9,652 nt of DNA. Origin: Chloroflexota bacterium. Lineage in GTDB: Bacteria; Chloroflexota; Anaerolineae; Caldilineales; Caldilineaceae. The notes beneath the pieces were generated by a model. That model had not been told where the DNA came from. It searched no databases and was given only the letters and a program-made list of their open reading frames with translations. The stretch is from NCBI GenBank assembly GCA_003577365.1, contig QEUY01000079.1, forward strand, positions 1-9,652. The letters are read 5' to 3'. Positions 1-7,342 of the stretch are shown one piece after another (position 1 is the first letter of the stretch; each line of letters opens with the position of its first letter). The position numbers and the translations under genes are program-made.

Positions 1-1851
1 GACGGCGCGGCCCTGCGGCGGCGTCAGGCTGTCCAGCGCACGATAGAGCGTGCCATCCCAACTCGACGTGTCATAGGCCACTCCCTCCAGTTGCACGGTC
101 ATGACGCCGTTCAACAGATCGGGCTGCCAACTGGCCGCCATCTGCGTATTGGGCGAAATCGCCACATCCTGCAGGTCGACATCGGCGGGCTGGTCGGCCT
201 GCTCCAGACAGTAGACCAGCGGGCCGCGGCGCAGCGCCACACTGCCGCGCGTAGGGTCGACGCGCGGGTGCGCGGCCAGCAGCGCGGGCGACATCTCCAA
301 CCAGAGCGTCACCGTATCGCCCGGCTGCCAGGCCCGGTGGATCGTGGCATACGCCGTCCCCGGCTCCACCGCCAGCGGCGTATTGTTGACGGCCAGCTTG
401 GCCGGCGCCGCCCAGTCGGGGATACGCAGCCGCAGTTCCCAAGGCCGGCCGTCGGTCTCCGCCACGGCCAGCTTCACCTCGCCCGACCATGGATAGTCAG
501 TCTCCATCCGCAACGCCAGCTTGCGCCCGTCAAACTCTGGGGTAAGTTTAGCAGTGGTATACTGGTGGATCTGAACGCCAGTGGCGTCGGTCGTCACCAG
601 ATAGTGCGCCAGCGACGCCAGCAGCCGCATGACGTTGGGCGGGCAGCAGGCGCAGCCATGCCATTCGGGCCGCACAATGTGCTTGCGCCCCAACCACGGC
701 GCGCTGCCGCGGCTGAGCAGCGGGTTCACATAGAAATAGCGGCAGCCATCCAGCGAGACGCCGCTCAGGAAGGCGTTATAGAGCGTCAGCTCCATCAGGT
801 CGGCAAAACGGCGTTCGCCGGTCGCCAACAGCATACGCCAGGCCCATTGGATACTGGCAATCTGGGCGCAGGTCTCGCAATAGGCGCGCTCGTTGGGCAG
901 CTCATAGGGTTCGCCAAACGCCTCGCCGGCGTGCTGTGCGCCCAACCCGCCGGTGACATGCAGCTTCTTGCTCACCATGTTCTGCCACAGCCGCTCCAGC
1001 GCCGCCATCAAGGCCGGTTCACCCGTCTCCAGATAAGCGTCGGTCATACCTGCGGTCAGGTAGAGCTGGCGCACGGCGTGCCCTTCCACGGTCTCGGCGT
1101 CGCGCACCGGCACATGATCCTGGTAGTAGGCCGGCGTGCCCCAGCGGTGCGCACCCAACAGCCCACGCCCGCGCTGGTCGAGGAAGTAGATCGCCAGGTC
1201 GAGATAGCGGCGCTCCCCCGTGGCGCGATAGAGTTCCACCAGCGCGGTCTCGACCTCCGGATGGCCGGGCGTGCCGGCGCGTTTGCCGGGGCCAAAGACC
1301 GAATCGATATAGTCGGCAAAACGCCGCGAGACGTTGAGCAGCCGCTCATCGCCCGTGCCGCGGTAATAGGCCACCGCCGCCTGGAAGAGATGGCCCGCGC
1401 AGTACAGCTCATGACCGTGCTGCAAGTCTTGCCAGCGGCGCTGCGGCTCCACCACCTGCCAATAGGAGTTAAGATAGCCGTCCTCGCCTTGGGCGTCTTC
1501 GACCAGGCGGATGGCATACTCGGCCATCTGCACCAGCTCGGGGTCGTCGTGCCGCGCCAGTTCATAGCCGACCGCTTCCAGCCACTTATAGACATCCGAA
1601 TCCATAAAGACCGGGGTGCGATAGTCACCTTCGCCCTTGCCTGCGGCCAAGAGCAGATTGTTGAAATTGCCGGATTTCTCTAACTGCCGGTAGCCGTGAC
1701 GCAGGCTGACCGCCTGATTTGTATCCTGCCAGCGCTTCCAGAAACCGCCGTCGATCTCCACCGCGTCGAGCGGCAGGGTGCGGAGCTTGGCATGGGGGCT
1801 GGCAGCGGTATCCACAGGACCCTTGTGCATGGTGTTTGTCTTTCTTGTCAT
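1..1851 (-). CDS. GH127 beta-L-arabinofuranosidase, canonical type (C-terminus outside window)
   Basis: Retaining glycosidase that removes beta-L-arabinofuranosyl residues with a zinc-bound cysteine nucleophile (known mechanism of GH127, type enzyme HypBA1 of Bifidobacterium longum). The frame is open from ATG at 1851 to the left edge, giving 617 visible residues; HypBA1 is 658 residues, so only about 40 residues should be missing. The start of the family domain is visible (VEIDGGFW, about residues 31-38). Key residues match HypBA1 at a constant offset of 12 over the first part: GEAFGE with the acid/base Glu at 310, CETC with zinc ligands Glu326 and Cys328, then HGCACCPPN with the Cys402-Cys403 pair, Cys402 being the expected nucleophile. 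No signal peptide is visible, so it probably acts in the cytoplasm. It is last in the visible operon, 225 bp after the previous gene. The start is uncertain: neither ATG 1851 nor in-frame ATG 1830 has a good Shine-Dalgarno sequence. Family assignment is firm; the natural substrate is inferred. Confidence 0.93.
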   Translation of the reverse strand, partial: MTRKTNTMHKGPVDTAASPHAKLRTLPLDAVEIDGGFWKRWQDTNQAVSLRHGYRQLEKSGNFNNLLLAAGKGEGDYRTPVFMDSDVYKWLEAVGYELARHDDPELVQMAEYAIRLVEDAQGEDGYLNSYWQVVEPQRRWQDLQHGHELYCAGHLFQAAVAYYRGTGDERLLNVSRRFADYIDSVFGPGKRAGTPGHPEVETALVELYRATGERRYLDLAIYFLDQRGRGLLGAHRWGTPAYYQDHVPVRDAETVEGHAVRQLYLTAGMTDAYLETGEPALMAALERLWQNMVSKKLHVTGGLGAQHAGEAFGEPYELPNERAYCETCAQIASIQWAWRMLLATGERRFADLMELTLYNAFLSGVSLDGCRYFYVNPLLSRGSAPWLGRKHIVRPEWHGCACCPPNVMRLLASLAHYLVTTDATGVQIHQYTTAKLTPEFDGRKLALRMETDYPWSGEVKLAVAETDGRPWELRLRIPDWAAPAKLAVNNTPLAVEPGTAYATIHRAWQPGDTVTLWLEMSPALLAAHPRVDPTRGSVALRRGPLVYCLEQADQPADVDLQDVAISPNTQMAASWQPDLLNGVMTVQLEGVAYDTSSWDGTLYRALDSLTPPQGRAV

Positions 1852-1916
1852 CTGGTCGTGGTCGTCATAGCGCCACGTCGGATATGGGCAAAATCGGTGG
1901 TACGTTCTCGTTGTCG

Positions 1917-1935
1917 CGGCGGTATGCTGCCGCCG
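1917..1935. repeat. Inverted repeat, 6-bp GC stem with 7-base loop
   Basis: CGGCGG at 1917-1922 pairs with CCGCCG at 1930-1935 around a 7-base loop. All six pairs are G-C, so the RNA stem would be stable on either strand. No T-run follows on the minus strand, so it is not an obvious intrinsic terminator. It could be a transcript-stability or processing element between the two glycosidase genes, or chance in GC-rich DNA. Confidence 0.45.
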
Positions 1936-1954
1936 ATGCAGACGGAGCAGAGCA

Positions 1955-1971
1955 TGCGGTACAATACCGCA
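1955..1971. repeat. Inverted repeat, 7-bp stem with 3-base loop
   Basis: TGCGGTA at 1955-1961 and TACCGCA at 1965-1971 are perfect reverse complements around a CAA loop. The stem lies 19 bases from the neighbouring GC hairpin. The tight loop and perfect stem suggest a real RNA hairpin. Function is not shown by the sequence: there is no poly-U tract and no nearby ribosome-binding site. Confidence 0.45.
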
Positions 1972-1996
1972 CCTACGCTTTCTGGTTTCCCTCTTC

Positions 1997-2040
1997 TTCT
2001 CTCTGGCCTTTGCGCCCTCTGCGTCCTTTGCGGTTCATCC
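1997..2040. repeat. 9-bp tandem repeat of the dispersed NCCTYTGCG type
   Basis: Three consecutive 9-mers fit NCCTYTGCG: GCCTTTGCG (2006-2014), CCCTCTGCG (2015-2023) and TCCTTTGCG (2024-2032). A degenerate fourth unit lies upstream (1997-2005) and GTTCATCC follows at 2033-2040. From memory, strings like this (minus-strand reading CGCAAAGGA CGCAGAG) recur between genes in many bacterial genomes and are often mis-annotated as small Arg/Gln- or Leu/Cys-rich proteins. The three units are seen directly; membership of a dispersed family is recollection, not a search result. It sits 3' of a stop codon, as expected for a tolerated intergenic insertion. Confidence 0.6.
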
Positions 2041-2076
2041 TCCGGCAAGGCGGCAACTTGCGTCACGTGCCTAGTG

Positions 2077-3924
2077 CTACTTGGTATGGCGCAAAAAGAC
2101 GCCGAACTCGCCGCGGATCGCCCCTTGGTTGACAAAGGGGTGCAGAAACAACTCCTGCTCAGCCTCGGCGGGCAGCGCGGCGTTGGCCTCCTTGCGCGCA
2201 AAGAGCGGCGGGCGGCTCAACTGCACCCCAGCCACGCGCAGCACCGGCCCCAGTTGGCCTTCGGGCGCAGCCTCTTCCGTCACGACCGGCGGCTGGTTGA
2301 TGCCGGCTGCCAACTGCACGTCGTCAGGATAGAGACCGCGGCGGCCATGAAAGATCACGGTGTCGGGCTGGGCGTCTTGGAAATAGGCATAGACCAGCGG
2401 CCCGCGCAGGAGCGCGGCCACATCGGCGTTGCCGCGCCAGACCAGCGGCAGCGGCAGGTCGAGATGTACCGCCACGCCGCTGCTCGGCCATTCGCGCTCG
2501 ATCACATGGAATCCGCCGGCCTCGACCGTCACCGGCGCGGCATCGCCCACGCGCACCGTCGCGCCCTGTGCATGGGGCGGGATGGCAAGATGCAGCGCGA
2601 AGCGTGCACCCTGCTCCGGGCGCACCTCGATCTGCACCGCGCCGTCCGATGGATAATCCGTGCGCTGCTCCAGATGCACGGCAGGGCCGCCCTCCGGGCG
2701 CAGGACCGCGGCGCTGGCGGTGTACATCAGCACGGCAGGCGCGTTGGCGCGCAGCCCATAGAGATAGGTCGGCATACGCCCGGCGATGCGGTGGCCCGCG
2801 GCGTTACAGCAGTTGGGACTTTCCGGCTCGCGCGCCCGCCCGTTGAGCGGCGTGAAGTAGCTCCAGTTTGTGCCGTCTGCCAGTTGCGCCGCCAAGAAGT
2901 GATTGAACAGGTCGCGCTCGATCTCGTCGATATAGCGTTGTTCACCCGTCCAGCGCAGCGCCTGGTCCAGCAGCAGGATCCAGGTGTGCTGGGGGCAGAC
3001 CTCGATCTGGTTGCGCGCGTTGTAATATTTGTGCGGCACATAGCGTTCGAGCGAACTCATGCCGCCGGTCAGGAAAATCCACTCATCCGCCAGCCGGTTG
3101 ACCGAGCCGATCACCACGTCGCGATATTCCTGTTTGCCCGTGGCGTTGTAGAGCGCGGCCAAGCCCAGCAGCGTCATATGGAAGGTGTGGGCGTGCATGT
3201 TTTCGCGCAGTTCGAAGACATCCTTCTCGCCGGCGGCAAACTGGCGCATGGCCGTATAGCCGCAGCTGTGGTTGGCCTGGGGATACTGCTCCCACCACTC
3301 ATCCCACTTCGCCAGCGTCGCCTCGCCCCACTCGATGTAGCGTTTGTCGCCGCTCGCCATGCCCAACAGCACCATCGGTTCCAGGATCAGCGTGCCCTCG
3401 CCGCCGTCATGGCCGTTGCCGGGGAAGGGGCCGACCAGCGGAAACTGCCCCGGCTCCACGCCCCAATGCTCCATGATAAAGTCGCCCAAGCGCCGCGCCG
3501 TGTTGAGCGCGGTTTTGCTCCCCAGCAAATCATGGCAGACCAGCAGCCCATGCAGCACATAGTACATCTCATACAGTTCCATGCCGCGCACCGGCGTGCG
3601 ATGGAACGGGCGCGTGATGCCCAGATAGCCGTTCGCCTCTTGGCTGGCCGCCAGCCGGTCGACGATCTCATGCACGCGGTCGAGCAGCGCCTGGTCGTGC
3701 GAGATCAGCGCGCTGTAGGTGGCGGCGTCCAGCCACTTGCCGATCTGCTCGCCCAGCCAAAACCACTCGTCGTAGTTTTTGCGTTCGTGCAGCCGGATAA
3801 ACTCCTCAGACAGCAGCGCGTCCTTCAACCGTCCGCTCTGGTTGGCGCGGAAACGTTGGCCCAGAAAGCCCCCGACCGACAAGATGTCGCGCGGGGCGAC
3901 GGGCTGCAAAACAGGCACATTCAT
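2077..3924 (-). CDS. Divergent GH127-like (DUF1680) glycoside hydrolase
   Basis: A 615-residue protein, close to GH127/GH146 length, with no visible signal peptide. The N-terminal family signature reads GGFLGQRFRAN. The zinc-thiolate motif is present in altered form: IEVC (Glu308, Cys310) instead of CETC, and PNCCNAAGHR (Cys372-Cys373) instead of CACCPPN. The likely acid/base is Glu293 in SSLERY, 15 residues before Glu308, against 16 in the canonical copy, so this residue is less certain. The fold is probably an (alpha/alpha)6 barrel with C-terminal beta domains, as known for GH127. ATG 3924 is preferred, with GGA 7 bases upstream; an in-frame TTG at 3936 would add four residues. It lies 27 bp after the second permease gene and ends in TAG. 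It probably acts on beta-L-arabinofuranosides or a related furanoside, but substrate cannot be read from sequence. Confidence 0.87.
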   Translation of the reverse strand: MNVPVLQPVAPRDILSVGGFLGQRFRANQSGRLKDALLSEEFIRLHERKNYDEWFWLGEQIGKWLDAATYSALISHDQALLDRVHEIVDRLAASQEANGYLGITRPFHRTPVRGMELYEMYYVLHGLLVCHDLLGSKTALNTARRLGDFIMEHWGVEPGQFPLVGPFPGNGHDGGEGTLILEPMVLLGMASGDKRYIEWGEATLAKWDEWWEQYPQANHSCGYTAMRQFAAGEKDVFELRENMHAHTFHMTLLGLAALYNATGKQEYRDVVIGSVNRLADEWIFLTGGMSSLERYVPHKYYNARNQIEVCPQHTWILLLDQALRWTGEQRYIDEIERDLFNHFLAAQLADGTNWSYFTPLNGRAREPESPNCCNAAGHRIAGRMPTYLYGLRANAPAVLMYTASAAVLRPEGGPAVHLEQRTDYPSDGAVQIEVRPEQGARFALHLAIPPHAQGATVRVGDAAPVTVEAGGFHVIEREWPSSGVAVHLDLPLPLVWRGNADVAALLRGPLVYAYFQDAQPDTVIFHGRRGLYPDDVQLAAGINQPPVVTEEAAPEGQLGPVLRVAGVQLSRPPLFARKEANAALPAEAEQELFLHPFVNQGAIRGEFGVFLRHTK

Positions 3925-3951
3925 GGTGTCGTCCAATCTTTTTGCGGGGCG

Positions 3952-4866
3952 CTATCCCTTGAGACCGCTGAGGACCACGCCCTGGATAAAGTAGCGTTGG
4001 GCAAAGAAGAAGAGCACGATCACCGGCAGGATCATGGCCGACGAGGCCGCCATCAGCAGGTCATAGCGCGTGCGCATCACGCTGCGGAAGGTAGCCAGCC
4101 CAATCGCTACGGTGAACTTCTCCGGCGAGTTGAGATAGAGCAGCGGGCCAATAAAGTCGTTCCAGCCGTGCAAAAAGGTGAAGATCGCCACCGCAGCCAG
4201 CGCAGGCTTGGCCAGCGGCAGCATAATGTTCCAGTAGATGCGAAATTCGCTGCAGCCGTCGATGCGGGCGGCGTCGGCCAGTTCTTCAGGCAGCGTGCGG
4301 AAAAACTGGCGCAGCAGAAAGATATTGAACGCGCCGCCGCCAAAAAAGATCGGGATCGTCAGCGGCTTGAAGCTGTCGATCCACCCCAACCGGCTAAAGA
4401 TCACAAACTGGGGCACCATGAGGACAAAGTAGGGCACCATCATGGTCGAGAGTACCAGCACAAACCAAAAATCGCGGCACCAAAACTTAATGCGCGCAAA
4501 GCCATAGGCGCAGAGCGAGGAGGTGAACAGCACCGCCACCAGGTTTAGCGCCACGATGATCAGCGTGTTCATGATGTAGATGTTGAACGGCTTATAGGTC
4601 AGGGCGTCCACATAGTTTTGTGGTCGCCAGGGGTCGGGGATCCATTTGGGCGGGAAGATAAAGATGTCGTTCTCCGGTTTGAACGAACTGCTGACCAGCC
4701 AGACGAACGGCATGATCATCACGACGGACCCGGCCACCAAGATGACCCAGATCAAGGTGCGCCACCAGAACTCGCCGTTGCGCAGTTTAGCGGCCAGACG
4801 CGAACCAGAAGAGGTTTGTGACAGCGGTGTTGCAGCGTGTTGGGGTATCTGACTGACACTATTCAT
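3952..4866 (-). CDS. CUT1-type sugar ABC transporter permease, second subunit (MalG/AraQ-like)
   Basis: Inner-membrane subunit of a binding-protein-dependent sugar importer, 304 residues. Six hydrophobic segments are visible, roughly at residues 36-58, 98-118, 131-155, 166-186, 218-238 and 270-290. The cytoplasmic EAA loop that docks on the ATPase is clear around 195-218: EELADAARIDGCSEF followed by NIMLPLAKP. The LSGLKG C-terminal end is typical of MalG-type permeases. The start at ATG 4866 has GGAG 8 bases upstream. It follows the partner permease gene by 39 bp and precedes the divergent GH127-like gene by 27 bp. The family is clear; the transported sugar (arabinose-containing oligosaccharide) is inferred from the glycosidases around it. 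Confidence 0.94.
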   Translation of the reverse strand: MNSVSQIPQHAATPLSQTSSGSRLAAKLRNGEFWWRTLIWVILVAGSVVMIMPFVWLVSSSFKPENDIFIFPPKWIPDPWRPQNYVDALTYKPFNIYIMNTLIIVALNLVAVLFTSSLCAYGFARIKFWCRDFWFVLVLSTMMVPYFVLMVPQFVIFSRLGWIDSFKPLTIPIFFGGGAFNIFLLRQFFRTLPEELADAARIDGCSEFRIYWNIMLPLAKPALAAVAIFTFLHGWNDFIGPLLYLNSPEKFTVAIGLATFRSVMRTRYDLLMAASSAMILPVIVLFFFAQRYFIQGVVLSGLKG

Positions 4867-4905
4867 GGCTTCATCTCCGCATGAATCTGAACCGTCACCC
4901 GTCTC

Positions 4906-5847
4906 CTAGGCGTTGTCTTCATAGTGCACCATGCCGCCCACATAACGGAAGATCAGCGCCGTGAGCATCAAAATGATCAAAAACAGCACCCACGCCAGCG
5001 CCGCCGAATAGCCCATATCCAGATATTGGAAGCCATTGCGGTAGAGATAGAGCACATAGAACAGAGTGGCATTTTGCGGGCCGCCGTTGGTGAGCAGGAA
5101 GCCGGCGGTAAAGACCTGGAAGGTGCCGATGATGCTCATGATCAGGTTAAAGAAGATCACCGGCGACAGGAGTGGAATCGTGATATTCCACAGTTGGCTC
5201 CAGCGGCCTGCGCCGTCGATCTCGGCGGCCTCATAAAAGACATCGGGGATGCCCTGCAGCCCGGCCAGATAGATGATCATGGCGCCGCCCAGCCCCCACA
5301 GGCTCATGATGATCAGTGCCCACAGGGCAAACGTCGGGTCTTGCAGCCAGGCGATGCGCGGGATGCCGAAGACGCGCAAGACGGCGTTGAGCAGCCCAAA
5401 CTCGGTATTGAAGATCCAGGCCCACAACACCGCGCTGGCGACGGCGGGCACAATGCTGGGCAGATAGTAGATCGTGCGGAAGAAGGCAATGCCCTTGACC
5501 TTGGTGTTGATGAGCAGGGCCAGCAGAAAGGCCAACACCAACCCCAACGGCACCGAGGCCAGCGTATAGAGCGTAGTGACCTTGAGCGACTGCCAGAAGA
5601 GTTTGTCGGTGCCCAGCCGCAGAATGTTGTCCAACCCGATATAGCGCGCCGGGCGGATCAAGTTCCAGTCGGTGAAGGTCAACCAGACCGCGATCAGGGC
5701 AGGCGTGAGAAACCAAAACAGAAACCCCAAGATAAACGGCATGATAAACAGGTAGCCGGTGATCGTCCGGCGTTTGGCGCTGGGCAGCGAACTGAACCAG
5801 CCCAATCTTGGGGCAACGGTCGCCATGGGTTGCGTGGCTGTAGCCAT
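4906..5847 (-). CDS. CUT1-type sugar ABC transporter permease, first subunit (MalF/AraP-like)
   Basis: A 313-residue integral membrane protein that pairs with the downstream permease to form the import channel. Hydrophobic segments lie near residues 30-58, 90-113, 128-148, 174-196, 228-250 and 281-302. The EAA loop is at about 205-229 (YEAAEIDGAGRWSQL then ITIPLLSP), with the expected conserved Gly. The frame stays open upstream for almost 300 bases into the binding-protein gene, but the start is fixed at ATG 5847 by GGGAGA 7 bases upstream and by the normal family length. A perfect 12-bp hairpin lies just upstream, between this gene and the binding-protein gene. No ATPase gene accompanies the pair, as is common for CUT1 systems that share an MsmK/UgpC-type ATPase. 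Confidence 0.94.
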   Translation of the reverse strand: MATATQPMATVAPRLGWFSSLPSAKRRTITGYLFIMPFILGFLFWFLTPALIAVWLTFTDWNLIRPARYIGLDNILRLGTDKLFWQSLKVTTLYTLASVPLGLVLAFLLALLINTKVKGIAFFRTIYYLPSIVPAVASAVLWAWIFNTEFGLLNAVLRVFGIPRIAWLQDPTFALWALIIMSLWGLGGAMIIYLAGLQGIPDVFYEAAEIDGAGRWSQLWNITIPLLSPVIFFNLIMSIIGTFQVFTAGFLLTNGGPQNATLFYVLYLYRNGFQYLDMGYSAALAWVLFLIILMLTALIFRYVGGMVHYEDNA

Positions 5848-5854
5848 GAGCAAG

Positions 5855-5860
5855 TCTCCC
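5855..5860 (-). promoter_or_regulatory. Ribosome-binding site of the first permease gene
   Basis: GGGAGA on the minus strand, 7 bases before ATG 5847. It decides the start against the longer open frame that runs back into the binding-protein gene. Confidence 0.8.
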
Positions 5861-5875
5861 TGAGTGGTCGAACAA

Positions 5876-5902
5876 GGGGTGGAGGCCCTCGGCCTCCACC
5901 CC
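5876..5902 (-). terminator. Perfect 12-bp intercistronic hairpin after the binding-protein gene
   Basis: GGGGTGGAGGCC (5876-5887) and GGCCTCCACCCC (5891-5902) are exact reverse complements around a 3-base loop. The stem begins 7 bases after the binding-protein stop codon and ends 28 bases before the permease ATG. On the minus strand it is followed by TTGTTCGACC, which is not a full U-run, so it would be at most a leaky terminator. The position is that of the malE-malF intergenic hairpins of E. coli, which protect the upstream mRNA and keep binding protein in excess of permease. That role is inferred here by analogy. Confidence 0.75.
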
Positions 5903-5909
5903 CATGCGC

Positions 5910-7328
5910 TTAACTGCGCGCCTGTTCTTCGTCCAGAATGGCGTTGGCCTCGGGGACGGCTGCGGTCAGCGACTCTTCGGCGGTCATGTCGCCGTTCCAG
6001 ATGGCTTCCAGCGCCGGGTTCAGCACCGAGGTGGCACGCGGGTAGCCGATGGGCTGATAGAGTACCTTGCCAAAGCGCGGCAGATACTCGGTCGCGATCT
6101 TGTAATAGTCGGTCGGATGCACGCCTTCGGTGATCCATTCCTTCAGGCCCTCTTCGGTCATCAGCGCCGTCTGGCTAGGCAGCCACAGACCGGTGCGGCA
6201 GAACTGAAGCTGATAGAAGGGGGTGGAGAGGAAGCGCACCCAGGCCCACGCCGCGTCCGGATTGGCGCTGCCGCTCATGCCCGAATGCAGATGGGCCTGC
6301 ATGTTGGTGGCGACTTGCGACATCTGAGGCAGCACGCCGGTGCCCAGTTTGGCCTTCATCAACTTCATCCAGTCCAGCGCCCAGGATCCTTCAATCGCCA
6401 TGGCGAGCTTGCCGGTCTCCAGCATTTGGGTATTGGTCATGCCCAGCCCTTCAAATGCGCTGGAGCGCGGCATGACCTGATCGACCAGCCACAGGTTGGC
6501 TAGGTTCTGGATGGCCTCGACCCCTTCGGGCCGATCGATAATGATCTTCAGCGTTTCAGGGTCGATCCAGTTGTTGCCGTTGATATTGACCGCAGCAGCC
6601 AGCACCGTCCCATTCGGATAGTTCCAGTGAATGCCCCAACTGTCCACATTCTCGACGTCGAAGCCGCTGTCGCCGGGATGGTTGCCGTTCACATCCTTGG
6701 TAAAGGCGCGCCCCACCTCGACAAAGTGCTCCCAGGTCCATGCCTCATCCGGGTCATTGCTGGGCGGCTCGATCCCTTCCGCCTCAAACATATCGGCGTT
6801 GTAGTAGATGTGGGGTGCAACCCAGCAGGAGCCGATGCCATACCAGCGGCCATCCACCGTGCAGCGTTCGGTCTCTTGCGGTTCGATGAAGTAATTCTCA
6901 GCGCCCAGCAACGGGTCCAGCTCCAGATAGTCGGTAATGTCGAGCAGCAGCCCGTCGCGCACATAGGTGCGGTAGTCGCCGCTGCCGACAAAGGCGGTGT
7001 CCGGCGGGGTGCCTGCCGCCACATTGGCCAGGAACTTCTGGGCATAGTTCTCCGGCGTGTGCAGCCAGGTGACCTTGATATTAGGGTTCTCTTCTTCAAA
7101 CACCTCGATGGCGGCGCGCACGCCTTCGTCTTCGCCGACGCCGCCCCAGCCCATAAAGCTGATCTCGGTGACGCCGGCGGCAGGCGCTTCTGCCGCTGCT
7201 CCGCCCCCTGTCGCCGGCGCTTGGGCTGCCGGTGCAGTACAGGCTGCCAACACACCGCCGCCCATCACAAGCGCAGCGGATTTCAGAAACGTCCGACGGC
7301 TGAGTTGATTACGAACCATCTGTGCCAT
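5910..7328 (-). CDS. Tat-exported lipoprotein sugar-binding protein of an ABC importer (SBP family 1)
   Basis: Extracytoplasmic sugar receptor, 472 residues. The N-terminus has a twin-arginine motif, SRRTFLK (residues 10-16), a hydrophobic stretch, and a lipobox ending LAAC with Cys30 as the lipid anchor. An Ala/Pro/Gly linker follows (about 31-52). The mature part has the usual family 1 pattern: VFEEENPNIKV near 76-86, LANVAAGTPPD near 100-110, and KLAMAIEGSW in the second half. The frame is open further upstream, but ATG 7328 is fixed by AGGAGA 8 bases before it and by the signal peptide. It lies 53 bp after the GH51 gene and is followed by a strong hairpin before the permease genes. Combined Tat motif and lipobox suggest export of a folded protein. 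Ligand is inferred to be an arabinose-containing oligosaccharide. Confidence 0.94.
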   Translation of the reverse strand: MAQMVRNQLSRRTFLKSAALVMGGGVLAACTAPAAQAPATGGGAAAEAPAAGVTEISFMGWGGVGEDEGVRAAIEVFEEENPNIKVTWLHTPENYAQKFLANVAAGTPPDTAFVGSGDYRTYVRDGLLLDITDYLELDPLLGAENYFIEPQETERCTVDGRWYGIGSCWVAPHIYYNADMFEAEGIEPPSNDPDEAWTWEHFVEVGRAFTKDVNGNHPGDSGFDVENVDSWGIHWNYPNGTVLAAAVNINGNNWIDPETLKIIIDRPEGVEAIQNLANLWLVDQVMPRSSAFEGLGMTNTQMLETGKLAMAIEGSWALDWMKLMKAKLGTGVLPQMSQVATNMQAHLHSGMSGSANPDAAWAWVRFLSTPFYQLQFCRTGLWLPSQTALMTEEGLKEWITEGVHPTDYYKIATEYLPRFGKVLYQPIGYPRATSVLNPALEAIWNGDMTAEESLTAAVPEANAILDEEQARS

Positions 7329-7336
7329 TGTGAAAG

Positions 7337-7342
7337 TCTCCT
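7337..7342 (-). promoter_or_regulatory. Ribosome-binding site of the binding-protein gene
   Basis: AGGAGA on the minus strand, 8 bases before ATG 7328, the strongest Shine-Dalgarno match in the operon. It fixes the start within a longer open frame. It partly overlaps a weak 6-bp inverted repeat (AAGTCT 7334-7339, AGACTT 7349-7354). Confidence 0.8.

Larger units (their letters stand above)
1852..2076. other. Long intergenic gap between the two GH127-type genes
   Basis: This 225-bp gap is four to eight times longer than the other gaps inside the operon. It contains a short tandem repeat of a dispersed-repeat type (1997-2040) and two small inverted repeats (1917-1935 and 1955-1971). I see no convincing leftward sigma-70 promoter: a TATTGT box inside the second hairpin has no -35 partner. 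No U-rich tract follows either hairpin, so a factor-independent terminator is not supported. Whether the last gene is transcribed with the rest is open, although same-strand order and related function favour it. Confidence 0.6.

Noticed and set aside
91..1683. A 530-codon open frame on the + strand
   Set aside because: Antisense to the canonical GH127 gene, whose catalytic residues are intact on the minus strand; no recognisable domain in the + strand product.
1997..2040. A CRISPR-like array
   Set aside because: The 9-bp units are contiguous and have no spacers; there are no cas genes in the window.
1848..2201. A 117-codon minus-strand frame whose TGA overlaps ATG 1851 in an ATGA arrangement
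   Set aside because: It would look like translational coupling, but the frame begins inside the GH127-like gene out of frame and then runs through the 9-bp repeat, giving an RTQRAQR-type string. It is better explained as a repeat-derived shadow.
1696..4548. A 950-codon open frame on the + strand
   Set aside because: It lies antisense to the divergent GH127-like gene and part of a permease gene, both with clear family motifs, and crosses their boundaries. Its product is rich in His, Gln and Arg and shows no family pattern. Such frames are expected opposite GC-rich genes with strong third-position bias.
5848..6138. A longer N-terminus for the first permease
   Set aside because: The extension overlaps the binding-protein gene, is Arg-rich and unlike a permease, and ATG 5847 has a good ribosome-binding site and gives the normal length.
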